DNA of 64,000 nt from NCBI RefSeq assembly GCF_964204645.1, contig NC_134027.1, positions 16,234,485-16,298,484 of the forward strand. Reading direction: 5' to 3'. The notes under the pieces are model-generated. The model ran no database searches and was not told where the DNA came from. It saw only the letters and a list, made by a program, of their open reading frames with translations. Made by a program: the position numbers and the translations under genes. The DNA is from Tubulanus polymorphus. Taxonomy: Eukaryota > Nemertea > Palaeonemertea > Tubulaniformes > Tubulanidae. Below, piece after piece: positions 19,950 to 32,292 of this stretch (position 1 is the stretch's first letter; each line of letters starts with the position of its first letter).

Positions 19950-22400
19950 ACCTGCCAATATAACTCACTTACAGAGGAATTGCCCTGAAGTTTGTCACAT
20001 GTTGGAACATAAGTTAGATCCATCATATGCTGTCAACGATGAAAAACTGTTTCGAAAGCTCAGTTGGAGGGCCGACCAATATGGTATTATCGATGGCACG
20101 TTATATTATTTGTATACGCCTAGAGTTACTGGTATTCCTAAAGCTGAAAAGGTCATCAGTTTTTGAAGTTCCTAGGTCATTACGGTCGGAAATATTGAAA
20201 TCTTACCAAGATTCATTAGTGGGAGGTTGCCACCAGGGTCGAGATCGTCTTTATGGTGTTTTACGTAATAAATATCATTGGGATTCCATGTATGAAGATT
20301 GCGGGAAATATGGTTCCACTTGTGAGAATTGCCAACAGGTCAAACGGAATTATCATAGTCATCCAACACCCTTACAACCATTACCAATTGAAGGCTTAGT
20401 CTCCAGATGGCACATTGACTTCCTTTGCAATCTTCCGGAGACACCTGATGGTAATAAGCATATCCTACTCGTAGTAGATAGCTGGAGTAAATGGCCCGAG
20501 GCTTTTCCTCTCAAAACTCAAGAAACAACAGAGGTAGCAAAGGTTCTCTTTAAAGAGATATTTTCGGGGTATGGTGCGCCTCATTCTTGAGTCTCTGATT
20601 GCAGTAAAACATTTATGTCTAAGTTAGTTGGAGCTCTCTGTGAATTGTTTCACGTGAAACAACATTTCACCGCTCCGTACCATCCTCAATCAAACTCAGT
20701 TTGCGAGAGAACTAACCAGTACATTTTGCAGTCGCTTAGGTCGTACTATAACCAGGACCAGACTAATTGAGATACACTAATGCCAAGTGTAATGATGAGT
20801 TATAGGCATGTTCCCTCAACTGAAGGTTCAGGTTTTAGCCCTTACCACATGTTATTTGGTCAAGAAATGCGTCTACCAATAGACACGGCTTTAATTCCAC
20901 GGCATTCGTTAGCTACTGATCATAAGGCATACTTATCACATATATTAAGGCAGCTGGTCATATCACGAAATATTGCTAACGAGAATATTAAGAGCTCAAA
21001 ATAAGTATAAAACTCAGTTCGATAAAAAGGCATCAAAACCTCAGTTTCAGATTACTGATCGCGTTTGGCTAAAAGTCATGAAAGTTAAGAAAGGAAAATC
21101 ACCAAAACTGTGTAAAAAATACGTAGGTCCCTATTTCATTCAGTCAATAGCTAACAAAGGGGCTTATCAACTACGAAGAATATCTGATAACGTTTTACTC
21201 CCATCGCATGTCAATGGGAATCGTCTGAAGTTATACAAAGATCTTTCATCACGTCCGAATTATGAAGAGGTCGCATGGGATGGTTCAACAGCTGAGGAAA
21301 ACCCTGAATTATTCGACAAGATTCATGGGCACTTAAAATATAAACCTAGCAATCTAGCTGACACTCCAACTGACACTCAAATTTCGGCAGACGATAACAA
21401 AGATAGACCGGTTGTTACTGAGACTTTCAATGAATCAGATATTCAGAAAATTCTACAGTACAAACTAGAAAATGGTTTATGTAAATATCGCGTAAAATGG
21501 AAGTCAGATTTAAATCGTGAAAATTCTTGGGAATTAGGAAAATGGATCCCAAATAAACTCATTCAACACTTTCACGAAAACTATACGGCATCAGGCAAAA
21601 AACGTAAGAAACCGTGCAGAAGTAAGTTTTTTGATCGCATAAAAGACGTTGCTGATAATAATCAGGGAAATCAAAAAGATCGAAATGATAAGGAGAATGA
21701 CGCAGCAAATATTATAATCACAAATAGAGATAGATGTCAGGATAGTGAAGTAGAGATACGTGAAAAACCTAGAAGAAAATTAAATGGAACCGTAATACAG
21801 GGTGTATATGTTACTAATGATCGACTCCAGGAATTTGATAATCAGATATCTAATGAAGACTCATCAAATAATGAGAATGTAAATAGTGTATATTGTTCAG
21901 CTCGATCGAAAACTCACCAAGATCATGCAATTGAGGAAAGTGTTAAGACTAGTTCAGATTCAAGTAATGTCGCTATCGAAGAGGCTATACGGACGGGTAA
22001 TCGTCGAGCATTATGTCCATGCCCTACGGGAAAAACGGTTGTTGCTATAAAATTTCAAAATAATGTGCTATTCGTCAAATATTACCATGACAGTCCATGG
22101 TACCGGGCATCAAAACGAGATTGGTTTGAAGTAAGTGATTATGGAGAAAGTCTTGAACATGTATGGGGTATATATCATGTCATCTTGGAAAATGAAAGGC
22201 CTCCCACCGAAACCGAGCTCAAAAACATTATACCTACTGCCGCTCGAGCCGTATCAACACGTTTCAACGACCAGGGAGTCTAAGAATACTATGTTTCATT
22301 TGAGCGGTTTGCACCCCCTGCATGGCTGCCTTGGTATGAAACACCTCCTGGCACACAAAGTCACTACGCTTCTCGTTTAAAATCAATTTCTTCGAAACTT
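19950..22400 (+). pseudogene. Gypsy-2: integrase with chromodomain and long C-terminal extension
   Basis: It resumes after the piggyBac TTAA. A zinc-binding HHCC region (GCHQGRDRL ... CENCQQVK, about 20,220-20,345) precedes the catalytic core with WHIDFLCNLP (first Asp), VSDCSKTF (second Asp) and PQSNSVCERTNQYI (Glu). A GPYF-type region (KKYVGPYFI, about 21,117) is followed by a chromodomain (IQKILQYKLENG ... YRVKW ... NSWELGKWI, about 21,440-21,580). About 230 further residues follow, including a compact block LCPCPTGKTVVAIKF ... WYRASKRDWFEV ... HVWGIYHVIL. Breaks: a frame change near 20,150, stops at 20,588 and 20,768, a frame change near 20,995, and a stop at 22,281, after which the same frame stays open to the hAT-like insertion. 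Confidence 0.88.
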
Positions 22401-22410
22401 AGTAGTAGTT

Positions 22411-22927
22411 CAGAGTTGCCACTTATGTGAAGCTAAAAATCCGGAAAATAAGTCGGGGGTCTGGGGACCCTCCCCCAAAAATTTTTTTGAAATTAGAACG
22501 CCAGGAGATGCGTTCTGGCGCAATACGCGTTATAGGCCTCACTTTCATTACCGCCTATAGATCTTTTTTTCAAATAGCGATTGGTTCCGTCAAATACACC
22601 GCATATATAAACCAGAGAGCCAAAAAACAAACGAAGCGTCAGTCGATTTCGATCATCGCGTCATCTTGGTTTAATCATAGAACCATGTTCTATGGTTTAA
22701 TCGTGTACTGCAGGGTTGTTGCCACTACGTGGCAGCACAATACGGCTTTTTCGAACCCTCTACGGAGCCGTCACGTTTTGATGTTTAGGGTCGAATCCCG
22801 AATTGATTTTATTTTTTTCGCGATGTTTTCTTTTGTGGTTATTTGACTTCTCCCGAAAATCCGGAAATGAAATTGGATTTTTTAAAAATCCCGAATTCCG
22901 GAGAAATCCAGAGAAGTGGCAACACTG
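22411..22927. mobile_element. hAT-like non-autonomous element, 517 bp, 6 bp TSD
   Basis: The ends CAGAGTTGCCACTT and (inverted) CAGTGTTGCCACTT are 14 bp with one mismatch, flanked by GTAGTT at 22,405-22,410 and 22,928-22,933. Interior motifs AAATCCGGAAA and CCCGAATTCCGG sit next to the ends. No transposase. It is inserted at the 3' end of the Gypsy-2 pol frame. Confidence 0.85.
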
Positions 22928-22933
22928 GTAGTT

Positions 22934-23089
22934 ACAGTAGGTTTTCTTAAGCTTTCCGGATATCATATGGATATCAGCGATGAATTGATAAGCTTATTAC
23001 TTGTACGTATATTTTCAGTTTATTTACGCCCTGAACAGTTCGAAGATAGTTCATACATTCAATTAATATATACTAGTCATTTAAAGTAG
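22934..23089 (+). other. Short open stretch of unknown meaning
   Basis: One plus-strand frame is open for about 53 codons (ending at TAG near 23,088) right after the hAT-like element, with FSVYLRPEQFEDSS as its most protein-like part. It could be the tail of the Gypsy-2 extension or chance. Confidence 0.2.
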
Positions 23090-24028
23090 AGTACATGAAA
23101 TCTTTCGTAAAAAACATGCAAATAACCTAATTTTATATCTAATCCGAGACATATTTGAGAGGAGTGTACAGTACGGTATGAATTTATCTATGGTATAATA
23201 TAACGTGGATTAATTGAGACTGCGATGATATGTGTTAATACAGTTAAATTATGCTGATGGTGTTATCTTTTCTCAATTACTATGGTTATTCTTTTTTTAC
23301 TTCTGACCACTTTTTTGGATGATGATCAGTTTTTTTTCTTTTGGTTGACAAGGGTAACTGTATTTGTGTTGTGTCATTGCCTGAACACTGCTCTGATGTC
23401 AGAAGTTGCACGTTACTATCATTGTGTCATGAAGTTATTTCCAGTTAGTAATCGAAAGATCTTCAAAACAGAGAAATGCGTACCGGTCCTACTTGCAATC
23501 ACCAACTGGACTTCAAGACGCTATAACTACACAACACGTCGCTAGTTCTGTTCCTTCGTTGCAGAATCAGCCAGAATTCGGGAATCCTTTTGCAGATCAT
23601 TCAAATACTGTTAACGTATCATCGCACCGTCCGTATATAACGACAACATGTGACTCTTTCGTGAATGACTGAGAATCTGGCCATTACTGTCCAGCGTTTG
23701 CACATTTTCGCGCAGTGAAACTCAATCTATCATGTTTTTGCGATGAAAGGAGTTTTGATGAGCTTTCAGCATCTACGTTTTCCGCAAATTTGGCGGACCA
23801 ATAAAGTTATAATAATCAATCTCATTCCGGGATGCAATAAAGATTGTACATATAAGGTTTAACTGCCTTGTTGTTCCTGATGGATGGAATCCTGTACCGC
23901 TGGTGTAAATGCTAGTTCCCCAGCCAGCCTGCCTACAACAACCAGCCGGTACAGGGTGAAAATATCCGAACTTGAAACTAAACCTACAGTTGAATTTAAA
24001 ACTGATGAAATTAAGTTTACTGACTTAG

Positions 24029-24245
24029 AAATCCATAGCAGCAAAAACAGTACAAATCTCATTTCTAATGAGTAACATATATTTATTATAGCGAACGTTT
24101 TCGGGAGTTACATTATCCCCTCTTCAGATTGGGATGCATAGTATTTAATGCATCAAAAAATGAATTGTAGTTAGAGTTGATTCGAAAAATACAGAAAATG
24201 TCATCAACATATCTAAGGTACAATGTGGGTCTGAATTGCACCGAC
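24029..24245 (-). pseudogene. Penelope-like RT fragment (YVDD) and terminal repeat, inverted, unit 1
   Basis: On the minus strand LYLRYVDDIFCIFR (24,181-24,220) is the catalytic RT motif of Penelope-like elements. It runs into the element's terminal sequence (CTGAAGAGGGGATAATGTAA inward). The 100 bp at 24,029-24,128 is an inverted copy of 25,190-25,289. Together they form the inverted ends typical of rearranged Penelope copies. Confidence 0.82.
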
Positions 24246-25020
24246 TGACACTGGTAGTACTAATTTCGTCTCACGCGTATATAGAAAAGCTTCTAATACT
24301 GGATTACTTTTGAACTTTAATGCAATGTGTCCTTACAAATGGAAAACTGGTCTTATCAACACGATGCTTTTTCGTGCATACAATATATGCAGCAATTGGA
24401 ACATTCTTTCGGAAGAATTTGATTTTCTTAAGAAATTATTCAAACTTAATGGTTATCCTAGCCATGTTTTTGATCACTGTGTTAAAAAATTTCTCGACTC
24501 TAAATTCGTTACCCAGCCTAAAACCGTTGATGAGAGTAAAGTTTGTCTTTTCATTTCCATACCGTTTGTGGGTTTCCCGTCTATTCTATATGCTCAAAAA
24601 TTAAAGAAACTGTTTAAATCGAATTTCGAAATAGACCTTCAATGCTCATTCGTAACCACTAAGATTAAGAATTTCTTTTCACTTAAGTGTCCGACTCCTA
24701 AATCCTTGAAAGCTATGGTTGTCTACAAATACACTTGTTTATGTGATATAAACACTGCCTATATAGGTAAAACAAAAAGACACCTAGTAACAAGAGTTAA
24801 GGAGCACAAACTTAAGACTTCAGCAATTGGCCAACATCTATCAAACTGCCGTGACTGTCAGGTCTCGTTTAGCGAAAAGAATTTCAAAATTTTAGATAAT
24901 GGTTCCTCCGATTTAGATTGTAAAATTAGAGAAGCACTTTTTATCAAAACTCAACAGCCCTCCCTTAATCGACAACTATTCGAACACGGTTCAGGATTCA
25001 TTCTCAATGTTTTTAGATAA
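24246..25020 (+). pseudogene. Penelope-like element: RT 3' part plus GIY-YIG endonuclease, unit 1
   Basis: The frame is open from about 24,247 (RVYRKASNTGLLLNF, the end of the RT domain), through WKTGLINTMLFRAYNIC and a connector, to a GIY-YIG domain: VYKYTCLCDINTAYIGKTKR (nt about 24,718-24,777), RVKEHKL, and a downstream EALFIKTQQPSLNRQL with the catalytic-site Glu. It is intact from ATG 24,310 to TAA 25,018 (236 aa) but lacks the RT fingers and palm. In the family the nuclease cuts the target and the RT copies the RNA; alone it cannot move the element. Confidence 0.88.
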
Positions 25021-25189
25021 TTAACCACTACTCAAATATCTTCACTCAGTAATTTAGATTGTGTGTAATTAGTTATCTTTATATTATGATTATCTTGTCA
25101 CTCAGTAATTTGAAATTGTTTGTAATTAGCTTCGTCTTATTCTATATAAATACCAGTATGATATGTAAATTCAATCACTTGCGCTATGC

Positions 25190-25289
25190 CTGAAGAGGGG
25201 ATAATGTAACTCCCGAAAACGTTCGCAATAATAAATATATGTTACTCATTAGAAATGAGATTTGTACTGTTTTTGCTGCTATGGATTTT
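25190..25289 (+). repeat. Penelope terminal repeat, right arm, unit 1
   Basis: CTGAAGAGGGGATAATGTAA through GCTGCTATGGATTT is inverted relative to 24,029-24,128, nearly identical over 100 bp. The right copy of unit 2 is at 28,753-28,852. Confidence 0.85.
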
Positions 25290-27591
25290 TAATTATCTAG
25301 ACTCTCTACCCAAGATTTACTGACTTAAAGGTTATTAATAGTTTCACAATTGGATAATTTTCTATAGTAAAAGTTGTGAATAATATTTTTTCTGCTAATT
25401 GAAGACCTTTTTGACAAAACGAGTGTGTGGATTGTAGCCCACGCGTGACCCGCTCAGTAACACGCAAAATCTATTACTGATACATACACGGTGAATGACG
25501 CGTGTATATGGCGTTATTGCCGACGAGACTGTAACTTATGTTATCGACGCTCTTCACTGTGCCCCAAACTAAATACACATAATCAGGCTCTAAAAACGGA
25601 TCGCTAATGCGAAAGTCCAAAAGAATTAATGACGATTAATCATTTTACTTAGTAATAGCTGGGATGTGTAATGAGATGGAATACAGACGCTTTTAATTGC
25701 AGGAATTAGGCTATTCAATTCAGCCCGTACATCAAAGGTTACTGCAACAACAGTAAGCTGAACACCAGTCAACATCAACTTTGATTCGGTCGCAGAACAA
25801 CCCGCAATAGTTTAAGCCTGATAAAGGTTCTGCGATCGATATTACGCATGCCCACTGGCATTCATCGAACAATGAGGAAGAAGCTGTACTTTCACATATA
25901 TTTCTATAGAAAATCGGTTCAAATTCAACAATTTCTTGCGAAATTTGTCCAACTAGGTATGTATTTTTATTCTTCTATTTCTCCGAAACCTGGTATCGGA
26001 ACATAAAGTATTTATACTGTGAATAAAGTCTGTTTTTTTGTGTTAAGCATATGTTTTTGACAGTTCGCTCTGATTCAGGGTTTAGCGTTTTTTGGGCCTC
26101 GAAGATGTTAAATATTTCGGCTCAGACTCGTGCAGCTTTCATTTCTGGCGTCATGTTGTTATGTTACGACACAACTCATACACTACACAAAAAATGATCT
26201 TTAAAATGTGCATTTACTACATAATAATGTAATTTAAAAACGCTTAAAAATTAGGCCTACACTTGAGTACAGTAATACTAGCCATTTTTATAGCCTAGTT
26301 TACGGTCACCGTGTCGCGAAGTGCGAATATATTTTTTATTATTGATCAGTATTATTAACTACGTCATTGATTGATTGCAGTGGCATCGATATGTTTGTTT
26401 AATTTGTGTTCAATTTTTGGTGTGACATTTGTTATGGAACACTCTGTATTGTAACCTTGGCTACTGCTGCCATCTATAGGGAAAAATGTGTGAATGCTCA
26501 CTTGCCAGAACCGGAAGTGAAAAGAACAAATAAAAAGTCATGAAAACTAGAAAAACTGGTCGTTAAAAGTTACTTCTCGGCTCAACCGAAGGGACAAGGA
26601 TGGAATTCAAGACACACCGTCGCTGAAATTTTGAAAAAATGCTAATAAAATAAGTACATGAAATCTTTCGTAAAAAACATGCAAATAACCTAATTTTATA
26701 TCTAATCCGAGACATATTTGAGAGGAGTGTACAGTACGGTATGAATTTATCTATGGTATAATATAACGTGGATTAATTGAGACTGCGATGATATGTGTTA
26801 ATACAGTTAAATTATGCTGATGGTGTTATCTTTTCTCAATTACTATGGTTATTCTTTTTTTACTTCTGACCACTTTTTTGGATGATGATCAGTTTTTTTT
26901 CTTTTGGTTGACAAGGGTAACTGTATTTGTGTTGTGTCATTGCCTGAACACTGCTCTGATGTCAGAAGTTGCACGTTACTATCATTGTGTCATGAAGTTA
27001 TTTCCAGTTAGTAATCGAAAGATCTTCAAAACAGAGAAATGCGTACCGGTCCTACTTGCAATCACCAACTGGACTTCAAGACGCTATAACTACACAACAC
27101 GTCGCTAGTTCTGTTCCTTCGTTGCAGAATCAGCCAGAATTCGGGAATCCTTTTGCAGATCATTCAAATACTGTTAACGTATCATCGCACCGTCCGTATA
27201 TAACGACAACATGTGACTCTTTCGTGAATGACTGAGAATCTGGCCATTACTGTCCAGCGTTTGCACATTTTCGCGCAGTGAAACTCAATCTATCATGTTT
27301 TTGCGATGAAAGGAGTTTTGATGAGCTTTCAGCATCTACGTTTTCCGCAAATTTGGCGGACCAATAAAGTTATAATAATCAATCTCATTCCGGGATGCAA
27401 TAAAGATTGTACATATAAGGTTTAACTGCCTTGTTGTTCCTGATGGATGGAATCCTGTACCGCTGGTGTAAATGCTAGTTCCCCAGCCAGCCTGCCTACA
27501 ACAACCAGCCGGTACAGGGTGAAAATATCCGAACTTGAAACTAAACCTACAGTTGAATTTAAAACTGATGAAATTAAGTTTACTGACTTAG

Positions 27592-27808
27592 AAATCCATA
27601 GCAGCAAAAACAGTACAAATCTCATTTCTAATGAGTAACATATATTTATTATAGCGAACGTTTTCGGGAGTTACATTATCCCCTCTTCAGATTGGGATGC
27701 ATAGTATTTAATGCATCAAAAAATGAATTGTAGTTAGAGTTGATTCGAAAAATACAGAAAATGTCATCAACATATCTAAGGTACAATGTGGGTCTGAATT
27801 GCACCGAC
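27592..27808 (-). pseudogene. Penelope-like RT fragment (YVDD), inverted, unit 2
   Basis: Same as 24,029-24,245 shifted by 3,563 bp, with the YVDD motif at about 27,744-27,783 and the inverted terminal arm at 27,592-27,691. Confidence 0.82.
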
Positions 27809-28583
27809 TGACACTGGTAGTACTAATTTCGTCTCACGCGTATATAGAAAAGCTTCTAATACTGGATTACTTTTGAACTTTAATGCAATGTGTCCTTACA
27901 AATGGAAAACTGGTCTTATCAACACGATGCTTTTTCGTGCATACAATATATGCAGCAATTGGAACATTCTTTCGGAAGAATTTGATTTTCTTAAGAAATT
28001 ATTCAAACTTAATGGTTATCCTAGCCATGTTTTTGATCACTGTGTTAAAAAATTTCTCGACTCTAAATTCGTTACCCAGCCTAAAACCGTTGATGAGAGT
28101 AAAGTTTGTCTTTTCATTTCCATACCGTTTGTGGGTTTCCCGTCTATTCTATATGCTCAAAAATTAAAGAAACTGTTTAAATCGAATTTCGAAATAGACC
28201 TTCAATGCTCATTCGTAACCACTAAGATTAAGAATTTCTTTTCACTTAAGTGTCCGACTCCTAAATCCTTGAAAGCTATGGTTGTCTACAAATACACTTG
28301 TTTATGTGATATAAACACTGCCTATATAGGTAAAACAAAAAGACACCTAGTAACAAGAGTTAAGGAGCACAAACTTAAGACTTCAGCAATTGGCCAACAT
28401 CTATCAAACTGCCGTGACTGTCAGGTCTCGTTTAGCGAAAAGAATTTCAAAATTTTAGATAATGGTTCCTCCGATTTAGATTGTAAAATTAGAGAAGCAC
28501 TTTTTATCAAAACTCAACAGCCCTCCCTTAATCGACAACTATTCGAACACGGTTCAGGATTCATTCTCAATGTTTTTAGATAA
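27809..28583 (+). pseudogene. Penelope-like element: RT 3' part plus GIY-YIG endonuclease, unit 2
   Basis: Identical protein to the unit 1 copy over all 236 residues from ATG 27,873. The lack of coding changes between the two shows how recent, or artefactual, the duplication is. Confidence 0.88.
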
Positions 28584-30256
28584 TTAACCACTACTCAAAT
28601 ATCTTCACTCAGTAATTTAGATTGTGTGTAATTAGTTATCTTTATATTATGATTATCTTGTCACTCAGTAATTTGAAATTGTTTGTAATTAGCTTCGTCT
28701 TATTCTATATAAATACCAGTATGATATGTAAATTCAATCACTTGCGCTATGCCTGAAGAGGGGATAATGTAACTCCCGAAAACGTTCGCAATAATAAATA
28801 TATGTTACTCATTAGAAATGAGATTTGTACTGTTTTTGCTGCTATGGATTTTTAATTATCTAGACTCTCTACCCAAGATTTACTGACTTAAAGGTTATTA
28901 ATAGTTTCACAATTGGATAATTTTCTATAGTAAAAGTTGTGAATAATATTTTTTCTGCTAATTGAAGACCTTTTTGACAAAACGAGTGTGTGGATTGTAG
29001 CCCACGCGTGACCCGCTCAGTAACACGCAAAATCTATTACTGATACATACACGGTGAATGACGCGTGTATATGGCGTTATTGCCGACGAGACTGTAACTT
29101 ATGTTATCGACGCTCTTCACTGTGCCCCAAACTAAATACACATAATCAGGCTCTAAAAACGGATCGCCAATGCGAAAGTCCAAAAGAATTAATGACGATT
29201 AATCATTTTACTTAGTAATAGCTGGGATGTGTAATGAGATGGAATACAGACGCTTTTAATTGCAGGAATTAGGCTATTCAATTCAGCCCGTACATCAAAG
29301 GTTACTGCAACAACAGTAAGCTGAACACCAGTCAACATCAACTTTGATTCGGTCGCAGAACAACCCGCAATAGTTTAAGCCTGATAAAGGTTCTGCGATC
29401 GATATTACGCATGCCCACTGGCATTCATCGAACAATGAGGAAGAAGCTGTACTTTCACATATATTTCTATAGAAAATCGGTTCAAATTCAACAATTTCTT
29501 GCGAAATTTGTCCAACTAGGTATGTATTTTTATTCTTCTATTTCTCCGAAACCTGGTATCGGAACATAAAGTATTTATACTGTGAATAAAGTCTGTTTTT
29601 TTGTGTTAAGCATATGTTTTTGACAGTTCGCTCTGATTCAGGGTTTAGCGTTTTTTGGGCCTCGAAGATGTTAAATATTTCGGCTCAGACTCGTGCAGCT
29701 TTCATTTCTGGCGTCATGTTGTTATGTTACGACACAACTCATACACTACACAAAAAATGATCTTTAAAATGTGCATTTACTACATAATAATGTAATTTAA
29801 AAACGCTTAAAAATTAGGCCTACACTTGAGTACAGTAATACTAGCCATTTTTATAGCCTAGTTTACGGTCACCGTGTCGCGAAGTGCGAATATATTTTTT
29901 ATTATTGATCAGTATTATTAACTACGTCATTGATTGATTGCAGTGGCATCGATATGTTTGTTTAATTTGTGTTCAATTTTTGGTGTGACATTTGTTATGG
30001 AACACTCTGTATTGTAACCTTGGCTACTGCTGCCATCTATAGGGAAAAATGTGTGAATGCTCACTTGCCAGAACCGGAAGTGAAAAGAACAAATAAAAAG
30101 TCATGAAAACTAGAAAAACTGGTCGTTAAAAGTTACTTCTCGGCTCAACCGAAGGGACAAGGATGGAATTCAAGACACACCGTCGCTGAAATTTTGAAAA
30201 AATGCTAATAAAATAAGTTTTATTTTTATGCTTATCGCCCGTCCCCGCTCCATGAG

Positions 30257-30568
30257 CAGAGATGCTAGGGCCAAAGTACCAAAATTCCGGAATTTAGAAC
30301 GGGGGTCTGAAAAATTCTCCCCCAGAAAAAATTGTGCGTTTTTGCATCGCCGGAGATGCAGTATCGAGATCGGCATCTTTCATCTGAAAATACTACGGCA
30401 GGCACTCGTTGTGCTTCACATCCCTCGCTGCCTTCTTATGCCGCGTGCTATCCGGGTGACGAAGAATATCTTTTTTTCCCGCCACTACCGTATTTGACCT
30501 GGTCTTATTGACATCGGCAATCCTAAATTTCCGGGATTCCGGATATTTCCGGAAAACTAGCATCTCTG
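30257..30568. mobile_element. hAT-like non-autonomous element, 312 bp, 6 bp TSD
   Basis: Perfect 12 bp inverted ends CAGAGATGCTAG, flanked by CATGAG at 30,251-30,256 and 30,569-30,574. The interior has CCGGAATTTAGAACG and TTCCGGATATTTCCGG, resembling the element at 22,411. No coding capacity. Confidence 0.88.
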
Positions 30569-30574
30569 CATGAG

Positions 30575-31018
30575 AAAATGTAATCTTTAAATGCAGAGAG
30601 ATATCAACTAAGATCTTTTTTGAGCCGAGGAGAATCGTACAGATGTTGATTTTTATCTAAATAGCGAGCAATTATGCTGATCTATACCAGCATCAGCAAT
30701 CTTATTCAATTAGCATTTTCTTGTTTTTTTAGTTATGGATCTTTGTTGTTTGTGTGGAGAAAATGCAAAATCTCCGGATTGCTGTCCTATCAATAAAAAC
30801 CATTTATTCAACATTGATTTTGTGCAGTCAAAAGTTTATTAATCAATGTTTTATAGTGTACTGCTGTCATTGCAAACTGAATTTAAACACTCGATGGTTG
30901 ATTGATCACTTCTGTCAGAGCCTTTTGCAAATTGTTTCTGCAATAATAATCATTATTATCTTAATATGTCCAGTTTTATCTGGATTTACTAATATATTAT
31001 TTCTAAATAAATATAAAA
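30575..31018. other. No gene seen
   Basis: AT-rich single-copy-looking sequence. A 108-codon plus-strand frame (30,754-31,080) has hydrophobic and Cys-rich parts but runs into the next repeat and shows no family motif. Confidence 0.4.
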
Positions 31019-32292
31019 AACTAGGGGTCCAGGGACACCATGCCCACTTGGGAAGTGGTTCCAAATGCTCAACAATCTAACAATTTCAATATTTAACGCC
31101 CCCTGGTGACCATATAGAAAAACCAATGACCTTGAAACTCACCACAATCATAGAACTTGTCAGCAGCTACGATTGTGTAATTGATTGTGATAACAAAATA
31201 TGCCTCGTTACCAATTTAATATGGAAATACTTTGTTATTCTACTATTTAACACCCCCTGGTGACCATATTCAAAACCCAATGACCTCGAAACTCCACACT
31301 CGAACCACAATCATAGAACATGTCATGAACTACAACTTTGCAATTGATCATGGTAACAAAATATGCCTACGTACCAATATAATAAGGAAATACTAAGTTA
31401 TTCTACTATTCAACGCCCCCTGGTGACCATATAGAAAAACTAATGTCCTTAAAACTCGCAACAATCATAGATGATGTCATGAGCTACAACGTTCCAATTG
31501 ATTGTGGTTACAAAATATGCATAGGTACGAATATAATAAAGAAATGCTAAGATATTGCATTATTCAACGCCCCCTGGTGGCCATATACAAAATCCAATGA
31601 CCTTGAAACTCACCACAATCATAGAACACGTTATGAGCAACATTTTTCTAGATGATTGTGGTAACAAAATACGCTTAGGTATCAATATAATGTGGAAAAA
31701 CTTTTTCCCACTTACGAATGAGGATGGTGACACCAAGATGGCCGCCAATTGCGTCATAATTGGCTGATGAAAAATACCTGTCTTAGGTTTAAAACATCCC
31801 TTTCCAAATACCCAACACAAATTGCAATAAGAAATGGTAAACCAGTAGGAAGCTACAGGACTCAGGATTCGGGCCAAAAATTAACATTTTTGGGCACTGA
31901 AAAGGTCACAGGACGGCCATCTTGAGTCTGATCGACCTAATTTTTGTTATGCTGATGGGCCCTGGGGGGATACACATATATCCCAAAGATCAAGCTAATT
32001 GATCAAAGCGTCTTCCAAATTTCCCTCAAGAAGTTCAAAAATGTGTAAAAAGTGCTGATTTTGGCGAACAACAATGGCTGCCAGTCGGCCATCTTGATTC
32101 TGACAGGGCCAGTTTTTGGGCTGAAGATGGGTTTTGGGGTAGATACATGTGTAACCCAAATATCAAGACGTTACCTTGAAGCGTCTTCAAAACTTCCCAA
32201 AATAACTGGATTCCGTCTACGGACGGATAGACGGACGGACGGACGAAAAGTGAACGCAATAGCCCGCTGGGACTAAAGTCCCAAGTGGGCTA
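31019..32292 (+). mobile_element. Satellite-bearing interspersed repeat, copy 1
   Basis: It starts ACTAGGGGTCCAGGGACACC with GCCCACTTGGGA, and ends with CCCGCTGGGACTAAAGTCCC then AAGTGGGCTAA. GCCCACTTGGGA and TCCCAAGTGGGC are a 12 bp inverted pair. Between are about four monomers of roughly 150 bp, each with CGCCCCCTGGTGACCATAT, ATGACCTTGAAACTCACCAC and a closing TTCTACTATT. Then a unique part follows with GATGGCCGCCAATTGCGTCA and a GGAC tetranucleotide run. Non-coding; the class is uncertain (a Helitron-like or MITE-like origin is possible). Confidence 0.8.

Larger units (their letters stand above)
23090..26652. repeat. Tandem duplication, unit 1 (3,563 bp)
   Basis: Followed immediately by a second unit offset by exactly 3,563 bp. 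Every ORF and landmark recurs at that offset. The only difference I noticed is T at 25,605 against C at 29,168. The unit includes a Penelope-like element and about 1.4 kb of flanking sequence. A block at about 25,440-25,660 resembles 46,905-47,070. Confidence 0.93.
26653..30215. repeat. Tandem duplication, unit 2 (3,563 bp)
   Basis: Second copy of 23,090-26,652 in the same orientation, starting AGTACATGAAATC and ending GCTAATAAAATAAG. After the end, sequence changes to a T-rich stretch and then unrelated DNA. Confidence 0.93.

Noticed and set aside
23282-23545. 87-codon hydrophobic ORF, present twice through the duplication
   Set aside because: Duplicated only because the whole unit is; no motif, low complexity (Phe/Leu).
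30754-31080. 108-codon plus-strand ORF
   Set aside because: Runs into a repeat and lacks any recognisable domain or splice context.
31555-32276. Several 70-100 codon ORFs in the satellite-bearing repeats
   Set aside because: They fall inside repeat monomers and differ among copies; not genes.
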